From Microplitis mediator (Eukaryota > Arthropoda > Insecta > Hymenoptera > Braconidae): a stretch of 64,000 nt of DNA. The stretch spans positions 18,023,774-18,087,773 of the forward strand of contig NC_079978.1 in the NCBI RefSeq assembly GCF_029852145.1, given 5' to 3'. Each line of letters opens with the position of its first letter. Position 1 is the stretch's first letter. Below are positions 49,000 to 59,243 of this stretch, one piece after another. The position numbers and the translations under genes were made by a program. The notes beneath the pieces are model-generated. The model saw nothing but the letters and a program-made list of their open reading frames with translations. It was not told where the DNA came from and searched no databases.

Positions 49000-51003
49000 C
49001 ACTGAAAAAAAAGTATAAGTCCCACGCTTATAAATTTAAGTGATATCGCAATACTTGGTATTGTGAATATACTTATACCAAATATAAGTCTCAACGCAAT
49101 ATTTTTAAACGTACACGGAAAGAAATTTTTCGCGGATACCACTATGTTGTATGGTCGATTCTACCATACTGTATGGTAGCAAAGATTTTTTCATTCGTTT
49201 AAAAATTGTGAGTATAGATGATTTGACCATCACGGGAATGGTAACATTCACGATAGTCATGGCGGATGAGCCTATGTCAGTATGGGCGTCAAGCCCATAC
49301 TGCTTGGCGGTATCCACAATGCTTCTGGTAGATAACGCTATTCAATATTGTCAAATTACTTATGCTAATATTGTAGTATTACCAAAGTTTATTTGATTCA
49401 AAAAATAGGTTATACTCCCATGAAAAAAATTTATAAAAAAAATATATGTTAAAATATTACGAAAATATATTTTTCATATAAAAAAAATGTATTAAAAATA
49501 CATAAAAAATATATAAATATATATGAAAGATGTATAAAAAATATATTTTAAATTGCTAACCTTTAGCTGATTTTCATATATTTTTTATATGTTTTAAATG
49601 TATTTTGAATGTGTTAAAAATATATCTTAGAATATATAAAAAAATACATATATAAAAATTATATAAACAATATATTTCAAATATATAAAAAATACAATTA
49701 TGGAAATATAAAAAATATATATAAAAATTATATTTTTACTGTAACCAACAACTTAGAAAAAAAAATATATAAAATTTATATAAAAAATGTATTTTTTATA
49801 TACGTTTTTTTTTAAATATTCATAACTATATTTGGTATGTATTTTTAATATGAATTTTCTTTTATATGAAGAATAAATATTTTTTATATTTTAACATGCA
49901 CTTTTTTTTATAGTAAATTTAACGTTTCAGGTATGAGGGATCATTTTTTTTTAAATTAAAAAAATTAATTAAAAATCAAAGTATAAATTTTTTCAAATAA
50001 GAATTATTTCCTAATATAACCTGTGATCACTTGTTTACATAAATATATTTTTATCTATTTATCGACGAAGTATTGCAGCTACATCTATGCGGTATTGGTA
50101 GTAATCCGATAGTGTATTGACTACCGCACAAAGATCTATTGCGGAATGCCCTAGTGGCATTGCCGTTTCTTCACTGTAGTATGGGCCTCAAGCCCATACT
50201 TATCTGGTCAATTCTGCTATACAGACATGTAAGCTACACAAAATTTTCTGTACTATACAGTATGGTGAATAACGCCATACTTATGGTACTTGCTGCAATA
50301 CTGTAATAAGAGTATGGTGATAAGTACCATACATTTCTTTCCGTGTATGACTTAAACGAGTTTAAGTCATACGCTTAAACCGAGTTTTAGCGCCACCGCA
50401 AAACTCATATAAGCACTACACTTAAATCCTTACACTCATAAATTGACAGAATTAGAAAAGAAAGGTTATGGAAATAAATATTGCTATATTTATTTAAAAA
50501 TGAAATTTATTTAAAAATTAATAAATAATTAATAATAATTATAATTGTAATATAAGTCACAGAGTATTAACCCTAGATGTGACAAGTATATTAATACTCA
50601 TATAATTAGTTTTTAAAATATTTAAAGATGAAATAATAATTTTAATAATGGTTAGATCGTACAATTATAAATGATTTATCAGAATCAGAATCAGAAAGGA
50701 ATCCATAAATGATTATTTTTAATTCCAATTATGTAATTAATCTTTTGAATGCTCTTAAGAACGATGTATAGGTTAAAGCAGGTTAAAGGTATAATATAAA
50801 CACGGGGAAAAAAGATGCGACATACGCGCTGAGTCTTACTTTTCTTACTATACTCTCTGGACTTGCTATAGTATCGTACGGAAAATATAAGCCACTCACT
50901 TAAACAGAGTATTGCGATAATACTTAAACTTTTTATATTATATCCGCAATACCGATTCATTAAAAAAGAGTATACCAATAGGACTTAAACTTTTTTTTCA
51001 GTG
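49000..51003. mobile_element. CACTGAAAAAAAAGTATAAGT-ended element hosting a nested element
   Basis: The left end CACTGAAAAAAAAGTATAAG and right end CTTAAACTTTTTTTTCAGTG are inverted and flanked by TA. Words ACTTATA, GACTTAAAC and GTATTGCGATA occur on both sides of the nested 49114-50345 element. About 770 bp without the insertion. Non-coding. Confidence 0.7.
49114..50345. mobile_element. CACGGAAAGAAAT-ended element of the CCATACTG word family, nested
   Basis: CACGGAAAGAAATTTTTCGC at the left and CATTTCTTTCCGTG at the right, with TA outside. ACCATACTGTATGGTA and GTATGGGC(G/C)TCAAGCCCATAC palindromes recur. Related to 1502-2043 and 22522-23063. The section 49409-49915 is a dense ATATAAAAAATATAT repeat beginning CCCATGAAAAAAATTTATA, probably a further insertion with unclear right end. 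Confidence 0.7.
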
Positions 51004-51374
51004 TAGGAAACCGAAATAGTAAAATAATTTGCATAATGTGAAAAAATTCAATCACCAATTAATAAAAAAAAAAATTTCCTCACATGATGTTGAATAATAT
51101 TTCAGTTTTACAAAGAAGCAATGTATGTGATAAATTGTTTTGATACTTTTATATTAACATGACATTTACGACGATGATTGGCGTGTGGTATAGAAAGTTT
51201 GTTAAAAGAAAAACAAAGTTTTGTATTTCGCTCACGCTATTTATCTTTGCATGTTTACGTAGTTCGAAAGAATCAATTTGAGTTACATTTCATGTTGAAA
51301 ATTCAAAGGGATAATTTACTCTCAAAACACGCACTCTATGTAATAGACTATGTATATATTAATATATATAGATA
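51004..51374. other. Short intergenic spacer
   Basis: No gene or repeat end recognised; a frame at 51178-51408 runs into the next element and is not convincing. Confidence 0.4.
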
Positions 51375-52679
51375 CCCGGGTCGAAAAAAAATCTTAATTG
51401 TGACTTAAAATTTAAGTCAAAATCCTTCAAATTTCACCTACGTTAATTTTTTTAGTCAGTGTAAAATTTCCATAACACTTGACTTAGATTTGACTTTTTC
51501 TGGCTTAGTTAGGATCGATTTAAGACAAAATAAGTCACGTTTAAGTCAAAACTGGTTCAGTTTGACGCTATTTTTTTTAGATTTAAGACAAAAAAGTCAC
51601 ATTCAAGTCAGAATTGCGTCGATTTTAATACATTTTACTTAGATTTAAGTTAAAAAAAGTTACATTAAAGTCAGAATAAAACAAAATTAGACAGTTACAA
51701 CGCAATTTTAAAAAATACTTACAATTAGTAACATATAATTAATGATAGTAATAATTATTCGAGGTGTTTATGGTTTAGAATATTTTCGATTATTATTAAA
51801 TGGTATATTGTTTATATCAAAAAATTATAAAGAAACATTAAAAAATAATTCTTCTTATGTAGCATTTAAATACTTGAATGAAAAACGTTTTGGTCTTCTT
51901 CATTCTTTTATAAAAATTATTGATAAAATATGCGATTGTCAAAAAATTAGTAATTGTAAGTGCCTTGGTCATCATTTTGCAATAATAACTCTTCTCTAAA
52001 CAAAACCTTTCAAAGAGCCTGTCAGACTTCTCCAACTATCACACTTATATGAATTCATTGTAACTGAAAATGTATTTGCGATTCCTGTCGAAAATTTACT
52101 ATCGGTATGTTTTTATATTAATACAGGTAATAAAACGTTTATTGCAGAATTGGTTAATCAATATGAGAATGAATGATATTGTAAACAAGAGCTTATACAA
52201 ATTCTTCAGGAACAGAATAAAAAAAAATCATTGCAATAAAAATTTTTTTAATAGTAATTTTAATTTAATCAGAAATAATTTTTAAAAAATTTGCTATAAT
52301 TAAAATTGAGTTTTAATTTTAGATTAGTTTTATTACTAAATAAGTATAAAAACCACATTCGATTTGACTTAATTTTTAAGTTAAAATTAAGTCAAATATA
52401 GAATTAGATTTCGAATCGATAACAAGTTGTTTTTTTAAGACAAAATAAGTCAAATTTAAGTCAATGAAATAATTTAAGCCAAAAAAAGTTAAATTAAAGG
52501 AAACTAAACAATTTAAGTCAAAAAAAGTCTAATCTAAGTCAAAAAAGTTAAAAAAAGTCAAGATTAAATCAAAAAAAGTTTAAAAAGTTAAAATGTGGAA
52601 TACAGTTGTCAGCATATCGACGACTTCAAAGAAAATTAAGTTAAATCAAGTCAAATTTAAGATTTTTTTTTGACCCGGG
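51375..52679. mobile_element. CCCGGGTC-ended element with AAGTC/GACTTA word
   Basis: CCCGGGTCGAAAAAAAATCTTAA at the left and TTAAGATTTTTTTTTGACCCGGG at the right are inverted and flanked by TA (51373-51374 and 52680-52681). TTTAAGTCAAA, AAAAAAGTC and GACTTA(A/G) words run inward from both ends (to ~51690 and from ~52365). The centre is plain AT-rich DNA with a frame at 51742-51999 that I cannot assign. Same architecture as 3975-5097. Confidence 0.75.
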
Positions 52680-52696
52680 TATATATATATAAGATT

Positions 52697-53759
52697 CCCG
52701 AGTAAAAATGAAATTATTATTTTTACGAAAAAATTATAAATTTTTATCGACCGCCGCACCACCGCTGCACCACCGCCGCACCATACCGCCGCACCACCGC
52801 TGCACCACCGCCGTTTGGCGGACTATTCCGCCGCTCGCTAAAAATATATTCTGCCAGCACCGCCGCACCGCCGCTGCATAACCGCTGCACGACCGCCGCA
52901 CCACCGCCGCACCAATGCTTAAGCATAACCCCGATTTCACAAAAAAATGGCATTTATATGCCAAAATATCTTATGATTAATTAATTAATTTACCCGGATT
53001 ATGGTGAGAAAAATTTAATTGTCCAGTAAAAGTGAATTATATATAGCCATGTATAGAAATTTCAACTAAATTAAAAAAAAAGACTTGCTCAATTTTAGTA
53101 GTTTTTTTTTTTGTTTGATGATGCGGAAATCAATCAGATTTGTGATGAAATTAATTTCTAACCGAGTAGAAATTTTTAATTTAGGGAAAAAACCCTATAA
53201 ATATCAACCAAACGCACACGATTTAGTAGGATTCGAACCCGGCACCTTACGCACGAAAGACCGACGCTTTAACGACTAGGCTACGCTACCGACAGTGACT
53301 ACTAAGTTTACTTGTGCTATATGAGATTGAAAAGAATATACCACTTTTAAATCACTTATCAAAAATAATTTACGACAAAATATCACAGCTATGGTGCGGC
53401 GGTGGTGCAGCGGTGGTGCGGCGGTATGGTGCGATAGTGGTGCAGCGGTGGTGCGGCGGTCGATAAAAATTTATAATTTTTTCGTAAAAATAATAATTTC
53501 ATTTTTACTCGGGTTGTTACGGCGGTGGTGCGGCGGTGGTGCAGCGAATAGATAAATCTTTAGTCGTCACGGCGGTGGTGCGGCGGTAGTGCAGCGAATA
53601 GATAAATTCTTTAGTTGTCACGGCGGTGGTGCGGCGGTGGTGCGGCATTTATAAAATAATCGGAATTGTCACGGCTGTAGTGCAGCGGTGGTGCGGCGCT
53701 TAAAAAGCCGTGCAGCGGTGTTGCGGCGGTGGTGCGGCAGAATTCTGTTTTTACTCGGG
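52697..53759. mobile_element. CCCGAGTAAAAAT-ended element with GGTGGTGCGGCGG word
   Basis: CCCGAGTAAAAATGAAATTA at 52697 is inverted exactly at the right (ends 53513). The pairing continues through ATTATAAATTTTTATCGACC and a CCGCCGCACCACCGCTGCAC array, giving arms of about 100-120 bp. A further array of GGCGGTGGTGCGGCGGTGGT units with three 'GTCACGG...GCGAATAGATAAAT' repeats follows, closed by a second TTTTTACTCGGG end at 53759, so the element looks extended or partly duplicated. The tRNA-like segment 53222-53296 lies inside. The GC-rich words contrast with the AT-rich surroundings. Confidence 0.7.
53222..53296 (-). repeat. tRNA-like sequence with A and B boxes
   Basis: On the - strand, GTAGCCTAGTCGTTAAAGCG (A-box-like) is followed 30 nt later by GGGTTCGAATCC (B box). 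D and T arms are partly recognisable, but the acceptor and T stems do not pair well, so I read a tRNA pseudogene or SINE head rather than a tRNA gene. Confidence 0.4.
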
Positions 53760-54246
53760 TTGAAAACATCTTTAGTTTCAAATGAAACTGAAATCTGAAA
53801 GGATTTCGGTCGTAGTTTTTTTCTGTTCACCAAGTGTTGATTTTAATTTATATTTCTCTATCTTTCTTCTTGCTGTAGTAGGTATACTTCATACGTATTT
53901 TATTTTCTTTACACACCCAGAAGGAACGACGACGACCATCTAAAGGTGATTTGTTTTAACGTAAAAACGTCATCTAGACTATAAACGGAGTAAAAAAGTA
54001 AAATAAAAAAGTCGTTAATGACTTCGCTTGATTACATTTTATTGAGAACAAACTAATTTTATTTACTAATGAATCAGTATTTTTTTTTTTTTTAAGACTC
54101 GAGAAAAAATGTTTTTATGAAATTTTATGAAATCGTACAAAATTTTTTACTGAAAATGGCCTGGTAAAATTTTGTGAAATTTTATAAAACTGTAAATATA
54201 AATGTGTATTATTTTTATTGACATTGAAAATTGCAGACATAAATAT
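53760..54246. other. Intergenic spacer
   Basis: No supported feature. The final 8 bases (ATAAATAT, 54239-54246) are the left target duplication of the hAT-like element that follows. Confidence 0.5.
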
Positions 54247-54577
54247 TAGGGGTGTGTGAATAATTCAAACTTGCGAATTATTTGTTCCGAATCGAATGAT
54301 TCGAAAATTCGAATTATTCACGGAAAAAAATGTGTAGTTAAATTTACTACAAATGGAGTTCCATTTACTACACTGACTAGTAATATATAGGATAACTACA
54401 CGTTTAGTAACAGTTACTAGTACACTGTGGTACACAACCTGTAGTACCATTTACTACAGTAAGTAGTAATAAGAACTAGCATTAAATAACCACTGTGGTT
54501 CATTTTACTCCACAACATAGTAGAATATATTTTATTCGTAATGTATTAATTAAATATCTGTTAGTTAACGATCATTA

Positions 54578-55005
54578 CACTGAAAAAAAAATTTATTTGA
54601 GTCAACTAAGATTTATTTGAGCCAAAGATATCGTATATTTGGATATGGCCAAATAAATATTTAATTATGAGAAAGATATAATATATTTGAGTAGTTTAAT
54701 TGCGTGAAATAAGTGGTTTATTTGTGGTAAAGAAATGATCCAATTGCTACAAATAAATAAGGGCTTCAAATATATGTATAGTATCGCCAAATTTTAGGTT
54801 ATTTGTCACAAATTTAATTTCTTTACCACAAATATATTAATTACTTACCACAAATAAATTATATATTTCCGTCAAATTATAAAATTATTTGAATCAACTG
54901 TCATATTTTGTTCTACCAAATATATTTATTTGTCATTAAGAAATATTTTTTAAAAAGCCACAAATAAATTGATTTATTTGGGACAAATATTTCTTTTTTT
55001 CAGTG
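54578..55005. mobile_element. CACTGAAAAAAAA-ended MITE, CAAATAAAT word, forward copy
   Basis: CACTGAAAAAAAAATTTATTTG at the left and CAAATATTTCTTTTTTTCAGTG at the right, TA outside both. CAAATAAAT, ATTTATTTG and TTTGTGGTAAAGAAAT words fill the 428 bp. It is the reverse complement, at about 95% identity by eye, of 55489-55895. Confidence 0.85.
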
Positions 55006-55488
55006 TAGTTTTTATGATATTGAAAACGTTATAAAAATATAAAAATTAATCTTAGATTCTTCGGACTTACAGTATATCAAATTAAAATGATATAAAAATG
55101 AATTTATTAATGAATAACTTAAAATAATAAGGACTCAAATTTCAAAAGCCTACTTTTTATCAATACCTGATAAGGATAATTTTAAAAATATATTTGTAAT
55201 CTATAAATTCTCGTATAAGCATAAACTTAGAATAATTAAGTATTAATTTTTATTAATAGAAAATATAAAAAACATCGTTTTAAAAGTTATAATTCTAATA
55301 AATAACAAATACTCAATAAGCAATGATTTAAAAAATTGCATTAAAATCACGATTCACTGATAAGAGCATAGAAATAAAATTTAATAGAAGAAGTTGTAGG
55401 TGAGGTAAGCAAAAAGAAGAATGACAGGTAATACAAAAAAAATTTTTTTGTATTATATTTTTTATATATATATTTATTTTAAATTATA

Positions 55489-55895
55489 CACTGAAAAAAA
55501 AAATATTTGTACCAAATAAATCAATTTATTTGTGGCTTTTTTAAAAATATTTCTTAATGACAAACAAATATATTTGGTACAACAAAATATGACAGTTGAT
55601 TCAAATAATTTTATAATTTGACGGAAATATATAATTTATTTGTGGTAAGTAATTAATATATTTGTGGTAAAGAAATTAAATTTTTGACAAATAACCTAAA
55701 ATTTGGCGATACTATACATATATTTGAAGCCCTTATTTATTTGTAGCAATCGGATCATTTCTTTACCACAAATAAACCACTTATTTCACGCAATTAAACT
55801 ACTCAAATATATTATATCTTTCTCATAATTGAATATTTATTTGGCCATATCCAAATATACGATATCTTTGGCTCAAATAAATTTTTTTTTCAGTG
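55489..55895. mobile_element. CACTGAAAAAAAA-ended MITE, CAAATAAAT word, inverted copy
   Basis: Starts CACTGAAAAAAAAAATATTTG and ends CTCAAATAAATTTTTTTTTCAGTG with TA outside. It reads as the reverse complement of 54578-55005 with small indels. The 480 bp between the pair are AT-rich and unrelated. Both retain separate TA flanks, so two independent insertions fit better than one large palindrome. Confidence 0.85.
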
Positions 55896-56187
55896 TATAT
55901 ATTATAATTGCACGCCTCGATTTTTAATTACATATATAAATATTTTTAATTATATATATTATAATTTATAATGTTTTATAATATTATTTATAATATTAAA
56001 TACACTGACACAAGTTGAGGATACCCACAGAATGGAGTAAAAAAGTTGTAGGTGGCGCTGTTATTTTCTTCTTTTGATCATTTTACCACACATTGGAGTA
56101 GATTGTACAAGTAATCTGGTATTGTATACTCCAAAAATAGTAACAGATACCAATTCATATAAAATTGTGTGGTTCCCAAAACCACAA

Positions 56188-56373
56188 AATTGAACGATGG
56201 AGCGAGCCCGCCGAAGGCGGGCGAAGCTCCATCGTAATTATGCGAGTATCTCGTTCGAATAGATCACTATAGATAAATAAGTAGTACCGTCTAAGTCCGC
56301 TAGGAGTCACCACACATTTTAGCTTAATAAAAACTTCCCCTGTTATCCCTTTCTGTCCGCCATGACACTCATA
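56188..56373 (-). repeat. DIRS 3' terminal repeat with hairpin
   Basis: 56262-56373 is the inverted partner of the 5' repeat. The outer 74 bp (56188-56261) hold a strong GC hairpin, GAGCGAGCCCGCC-GAAG-GCGGGCGAAGCTC, and are complementary, base for base, to 56476-56549 of the ICR. Such an unequal end is normal for DIRS elements, whose ICR templates completion of the ends. Confidence 0.85.
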
Positions 56374-56469
56374 TAGTTTAAAGTAGTAAATCTTAGGGTG
56401 GGAAAAAGAAAAACAAGGGTTTTGAATGTTGGACGAGAGATTTTTTTTTTTTTTTTTTTGGGTCGGGTA

Positions 56470-56594
56470 GTGATCTATTCGAACGAGATACTCGCATAAT
56501 TACGATGGAGCTTCGCCCGCCTTCGGCGGGCTCGCTCCATCGTTCAATTATGCTTCGTATCACGTTCTCATGATCACTATAGATAAATAAGTAG
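56470..56594 (-). repeat. DIRS internal complementary region (ICR)
   Basis: 56470-56549 is complementary to the left terminus (56188-56267) and 56547-56594 to the right terminus (62513-62560, two mismatches in ATCTCG/ATCACG), meeting at the shared ATT. This is the joined-ends sequence expected of a circular DIRS intermediate. It lies 113 bp downstream of the recombinase stop. A poly-T run precedes it at about 56441-56460. Confidence 0.88.
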
Positions 56595-56706
56595 ATGTTT
56601 AGAGTTCAAACTAATTCTGTATATTTTTTAAATGGGAAATACAATTGGTTATCTTCATTAACTTTTTTCTTTAATTGTCAAAAAACATGTTTGTATTATT
56701 GTCAGT

Positions 56707-57720
56707 TTACTTTCTGTTTAAAATTGAGTCTGTAAACGTCTTTTTATCATTAATAATGGGACGGTTATAAAACCGATCAAATGTTCTTGATCGCTCGGAC
56801 CATCCAGCTAGACTCTTGATGACATTGATGTCAACACCTTTTTTCAACGCAGCTGATGTCGATGCATGACGAACACTATGAGGCCCGAATTCTGCTCCGA
56901 TTCCACTTTTATTCAAAAAGGCGCGAATCCATCTACTGATGGTATCTTTTGAAGCAGCTCCAAAAGGGCTCCTTGTAGTCAACAAGAGATTTTCAGTTTT
57001 ATCTCTTTTTTCTTTTGTTACGCGAAGATACCGCTCCAATACTGAAGCCGCGCAGAGTTTTGGGTTCTCCTCAAATTTTGGGATGATGAGCAACGGCTGA
57101 TAACCTCCTGGTTTTGTTGTCTTTATTCTATCTGGAATTTTTATTTCATATCCGCTATCTGTTTTCATAATATTATTAACTTTTATTAGCGCCAAAGTTT
57201 GCTTCCTATGAGCTGTCACGATAGCTAATAGCATGACCAGCTTTTCTGTCAGCTCCAGCATGCTAAGATTCTCTAGAGGGTATAATTTCTCCAAATTATC
57301 CAATACAGGGTCCAAGCTGAAAATTTTTTCATACTTCGGCTTACTTGGTCTTTGGTTGAAGACGCCTTTCATTAATCTTGAAATTGTAGGGTCTTTTCCT
57401 ATCTTATCCCCAGCTATTAATGAGAGTGCTGACCTAGCCGTATTCAGTGAACCATATGATGCACCCTCTTGATACTTTTGTGTTAACCAGTTAATGACTT
57501 GATTAGTTTGCGGTTTGAACATATCTATTTTTCGCTCCGAAGAAAATTTTTTCCATTCTTGTAAAGGTTTGTTGTATTGCTTCATTGTCGAGTCTGTGAT
57601 CGAACCTACTAACAGCTCAACCGCTTTCTCGTTAAAATCTTGTTTTAAAAACGTTTGCCAGACAATATCGCGGCCATTAGCCGCATTTTTGCTGACAGTG
57701 GGTGTACTTGTGTCCTGCAA
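56707..57720 (-). CDS. DIRS tyrosine recombinase
   Basis: 337 residues from ATG at 57720. An N-terminal SAM-like, core-binding-type domain (about 35-115: T-M-K-Q-Y-N-K-P-L-Q-E-W, then N-T-A-R-S-A-L-S) precedes the catalytic domain. The catalytic set is complete: R172 (A-H-R-K-Q-T), H281-x-x-R284 (P-H-S-V-R-H-A-S), W307 (L-A-G-W-S) and nucleophile Y318 (F-D-R-F-Y-N-R). It would integrate the circular cDNA. It overlaps the RT ORF by 76 bp and ends 113 bp before the ICR. DIRS/Ngaro recombinases are usually of this size. No damage seen. Confidence 0.92.
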   Translation of the reverse strand: MQDTSTPTVSKNAANGRDIVWQTFLKQDFNEKAVELLVGSITDSTMKQYNKPLQEWKKFSSERKIDMFKPQTNQVINWLTQKYQEGASYGSLNTARSALSLIAGDKIGKDPTISRLMKGVFNQRPSKPKYEKIFSLDPVLDNLEKLYPLENLSMLELTEKLVMLLAIVTAHRKQTLALIKVNNIMKTDSGYEIKIPDRIKTTKPGGYQPLLIIPKFEENPKLCAASVLERYLRVTKEKRDKTENLLLTTRSPFGAASKDTISRWIRAFLNKSGIGAEFGPHSVRHASTSAALKKGVDINVIKSLAGWSERSRTFDRFYNRPIINDKKTFTDSILNRK

Positions 57721-59243
57721 AGAGATAATAGAGTATGTTTATTAGGTTTAAAATATATAGGTGAAGATTTAAGCATAGATTGCCAAAGCGGAAACCAAGG
57801 TTGTGATTTCCAGTCAGGGACGATTAAGACACCTTGTGCTTGATCTGCTTCAATTTTCTTTAATGTTCTTAAAATTAAAGAAAATGGTGGGAATGCATAG
57901 AATTTCAGGTCCGCCCAGACCATGGTAAAAGCGTCAACACAATATGCGTCTGGGTCGCGATGCCATGAACAGAATTTTTCACACTTTCTGTTCGTTCTTG
58001 AGGCAAAGAGGTCTATCTCTGGAGTGCCAAACTTTTTAACAATCCTCTGAAATGCCCAGTCCGCTAGCTCCCATTCAGTATCCGGATTAACAATCCGGGA
58101 CCCATAATCCGCTTCTATGTTTTCTTTTGAAGCAATATAAGAAGCGGTGATCCACAAATTACGCTGCTCGCACCATTGCCAGATTTTCCTTGCAATTGCG
58201 TTTAAATTTGGATATTGTATACCACCCATCCTGTTTATATAAGATATTGCTGTGGTATTATCAATCCGTAGAAGAATCTCACAATCCCGTTTATCTTCGG
58301 CGAAACACTGTAGCCCAAAATATGCCGCTATTAACTCTAGATGGTTAATACTATAATTTAGCTCTTCTCCATACCAGGCTCCATTGGTAAGTTCATTATT
58401 ACACGCGGCTCCCCAACCGGTGAGAGAAGCATCTGTAAATATTTCCAATTTATAGTGTTGCTGTCGGATTGGATTGACACTAATCAAAATATTATTTTGC
58501 CACCAATTAAGATCCGTTGTCAAGCACGCCGATAGCTTCATTTTCGCGTCGTAATTTCCGGAACTTTTAAGTAGTGCTAAATACTTTTGTCTCTCCAGGC
58601 TTTTGGAATATGCCCAGCCATATTGTACTGCTGGACATGCTGCCGTAATATTCCCCACAAATTGAGCGAACTCACGAATGGAACAAGTTTTTAAATTTTT
58701 AAATTTTGTAATCAGCGTGTAAATTAGTTGCCTCTTATTTGGTGGTAATTCAACAGTCATTTTTTCCGAGTCCAATATAAACCCTAAAAATTGACATCTC
58801 GTATCAGGCAGTAGTGTACTTTTATCTTTATTAACAACAAAACCTACAGATTCTAAGCACTGTTTGGTTTGATTTAAATTATTTAAACATTCCTCAATAT
58901 CCCTTCCAAAGCACAACCAGTCATCCAAGTATACTACTGATAGGAATCCAAGACTTCTTAAGAAGTTAGCTATTGGTTTGGAAATTTTCGTGAACAACCA
59001 AGGCCCTATGTTCAATCCAAATGGTACGCATGTCCACTCAAACAACAGTTGTTTCCACATAAACCGAAGGTATTTCCGGTATTTATTGGCGATTGGAATT
59101 AGGAAATAGGCGTCTTTGAGGTCTATGGTTCCCATAAAACAACCTTTCGACATCAGCTTGATAGCTGTTCGGAGATCTTCCATCTTAAAGTGGAAGGTTA
59201 GGATATATTTGTTTAGATCTTTTAAATTTAATACAAACCTATA
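57645..59243 (-). CDS. DIRS reverse transcriptase-RNase H, main part
   Basis: Continues the RT frame after the insertion. RT: F-V-L-N-L-K-D-L-N, T-I-D-L-K-D-A-Y-F with catalytic D (about 59123), C-V-P-F-G-L-N-I-G-P and the active-site Y-L-D-D at 58920-58931. RNase H: F-T-D-A-S (D at 58433), H-L-E-L (E at 58337), I-D-N-T (D at 58262) and E-A-D-Y (D at 58109), the full D-E-D-D set. The following E-I-D-L-F-A-S-R and Y-A-F-P-P-F-S-L-I belong to the C-terminal region of DIRS pols that has been compared to Dam-type methylases; I do not claim activity. The 3' end overlaps the recombinase ORF by 76 bp in another frame. Confidence 0.9.
   Translation of the reverse strand, partial: YRFVLNLKDLNKYILTFHFKMEDLRTAIKLMSKGCFMGTIDLKDAYFLIPIANKYRKYLRFMWKQLLFEWTCVPFGLNIGPWLFTKISKPIANFLRSLGFLSVVYLDDWLCFGRDIEECLNNLNQTKQCLESVGFVVNKDKSTLLPDTRCQFLGFILDSEKMTVELPPNKRQLIYTLITKFKNLKTCSIREFAQFVGNITAACPAVQYGWAYSKSLERQKYLALLKSSGNYDAKMKLSACLTTDLNWWQNNILISVNPIRQQHYKLEIFTDASLTGWGAACNNELTNGAWYGEELNYSINHLELIAAYFGLQCFAEDKRDCEILLRIDNTTAISYINRMGGIQYPNLNAIARKIWQWCEQRNLWITASYIASKENIEADYGSRIVNPDTEWELADWAFQRIVKKFGTPEIDLFASRTNRKCEKFCSWHRDPDAYCVDAFTMVWADLKFYAFPPFSLILRTLKKIEADQAQGVLIVPDWKSQPWFPLWQSMLKSSPIYFKPNKHTLLSLCRTQVHPLSAKMRLMAAILSGKRF

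Noticed and set aside
51742..52035. A gene in the centre of the AAGTC element
   Set aside because: The 85-codon frame has no recognisable family, is AT-driven, and overlaps an equally long frame on the other strand.
54578..55895. A single large foldback element like the one at 7230
   Set aside because: Each half has its own pair of inverted termini and TA flanks, so two MITEs in opposite orientation is the simpler reading.
56707..57720. Bacterial or phage integrase contamination
   Set aside because: The recombinase is embedded in a DIRS structure with RT-RNase H, ITRs and ICR on the same strand and inside eukaryotic nested repeats.
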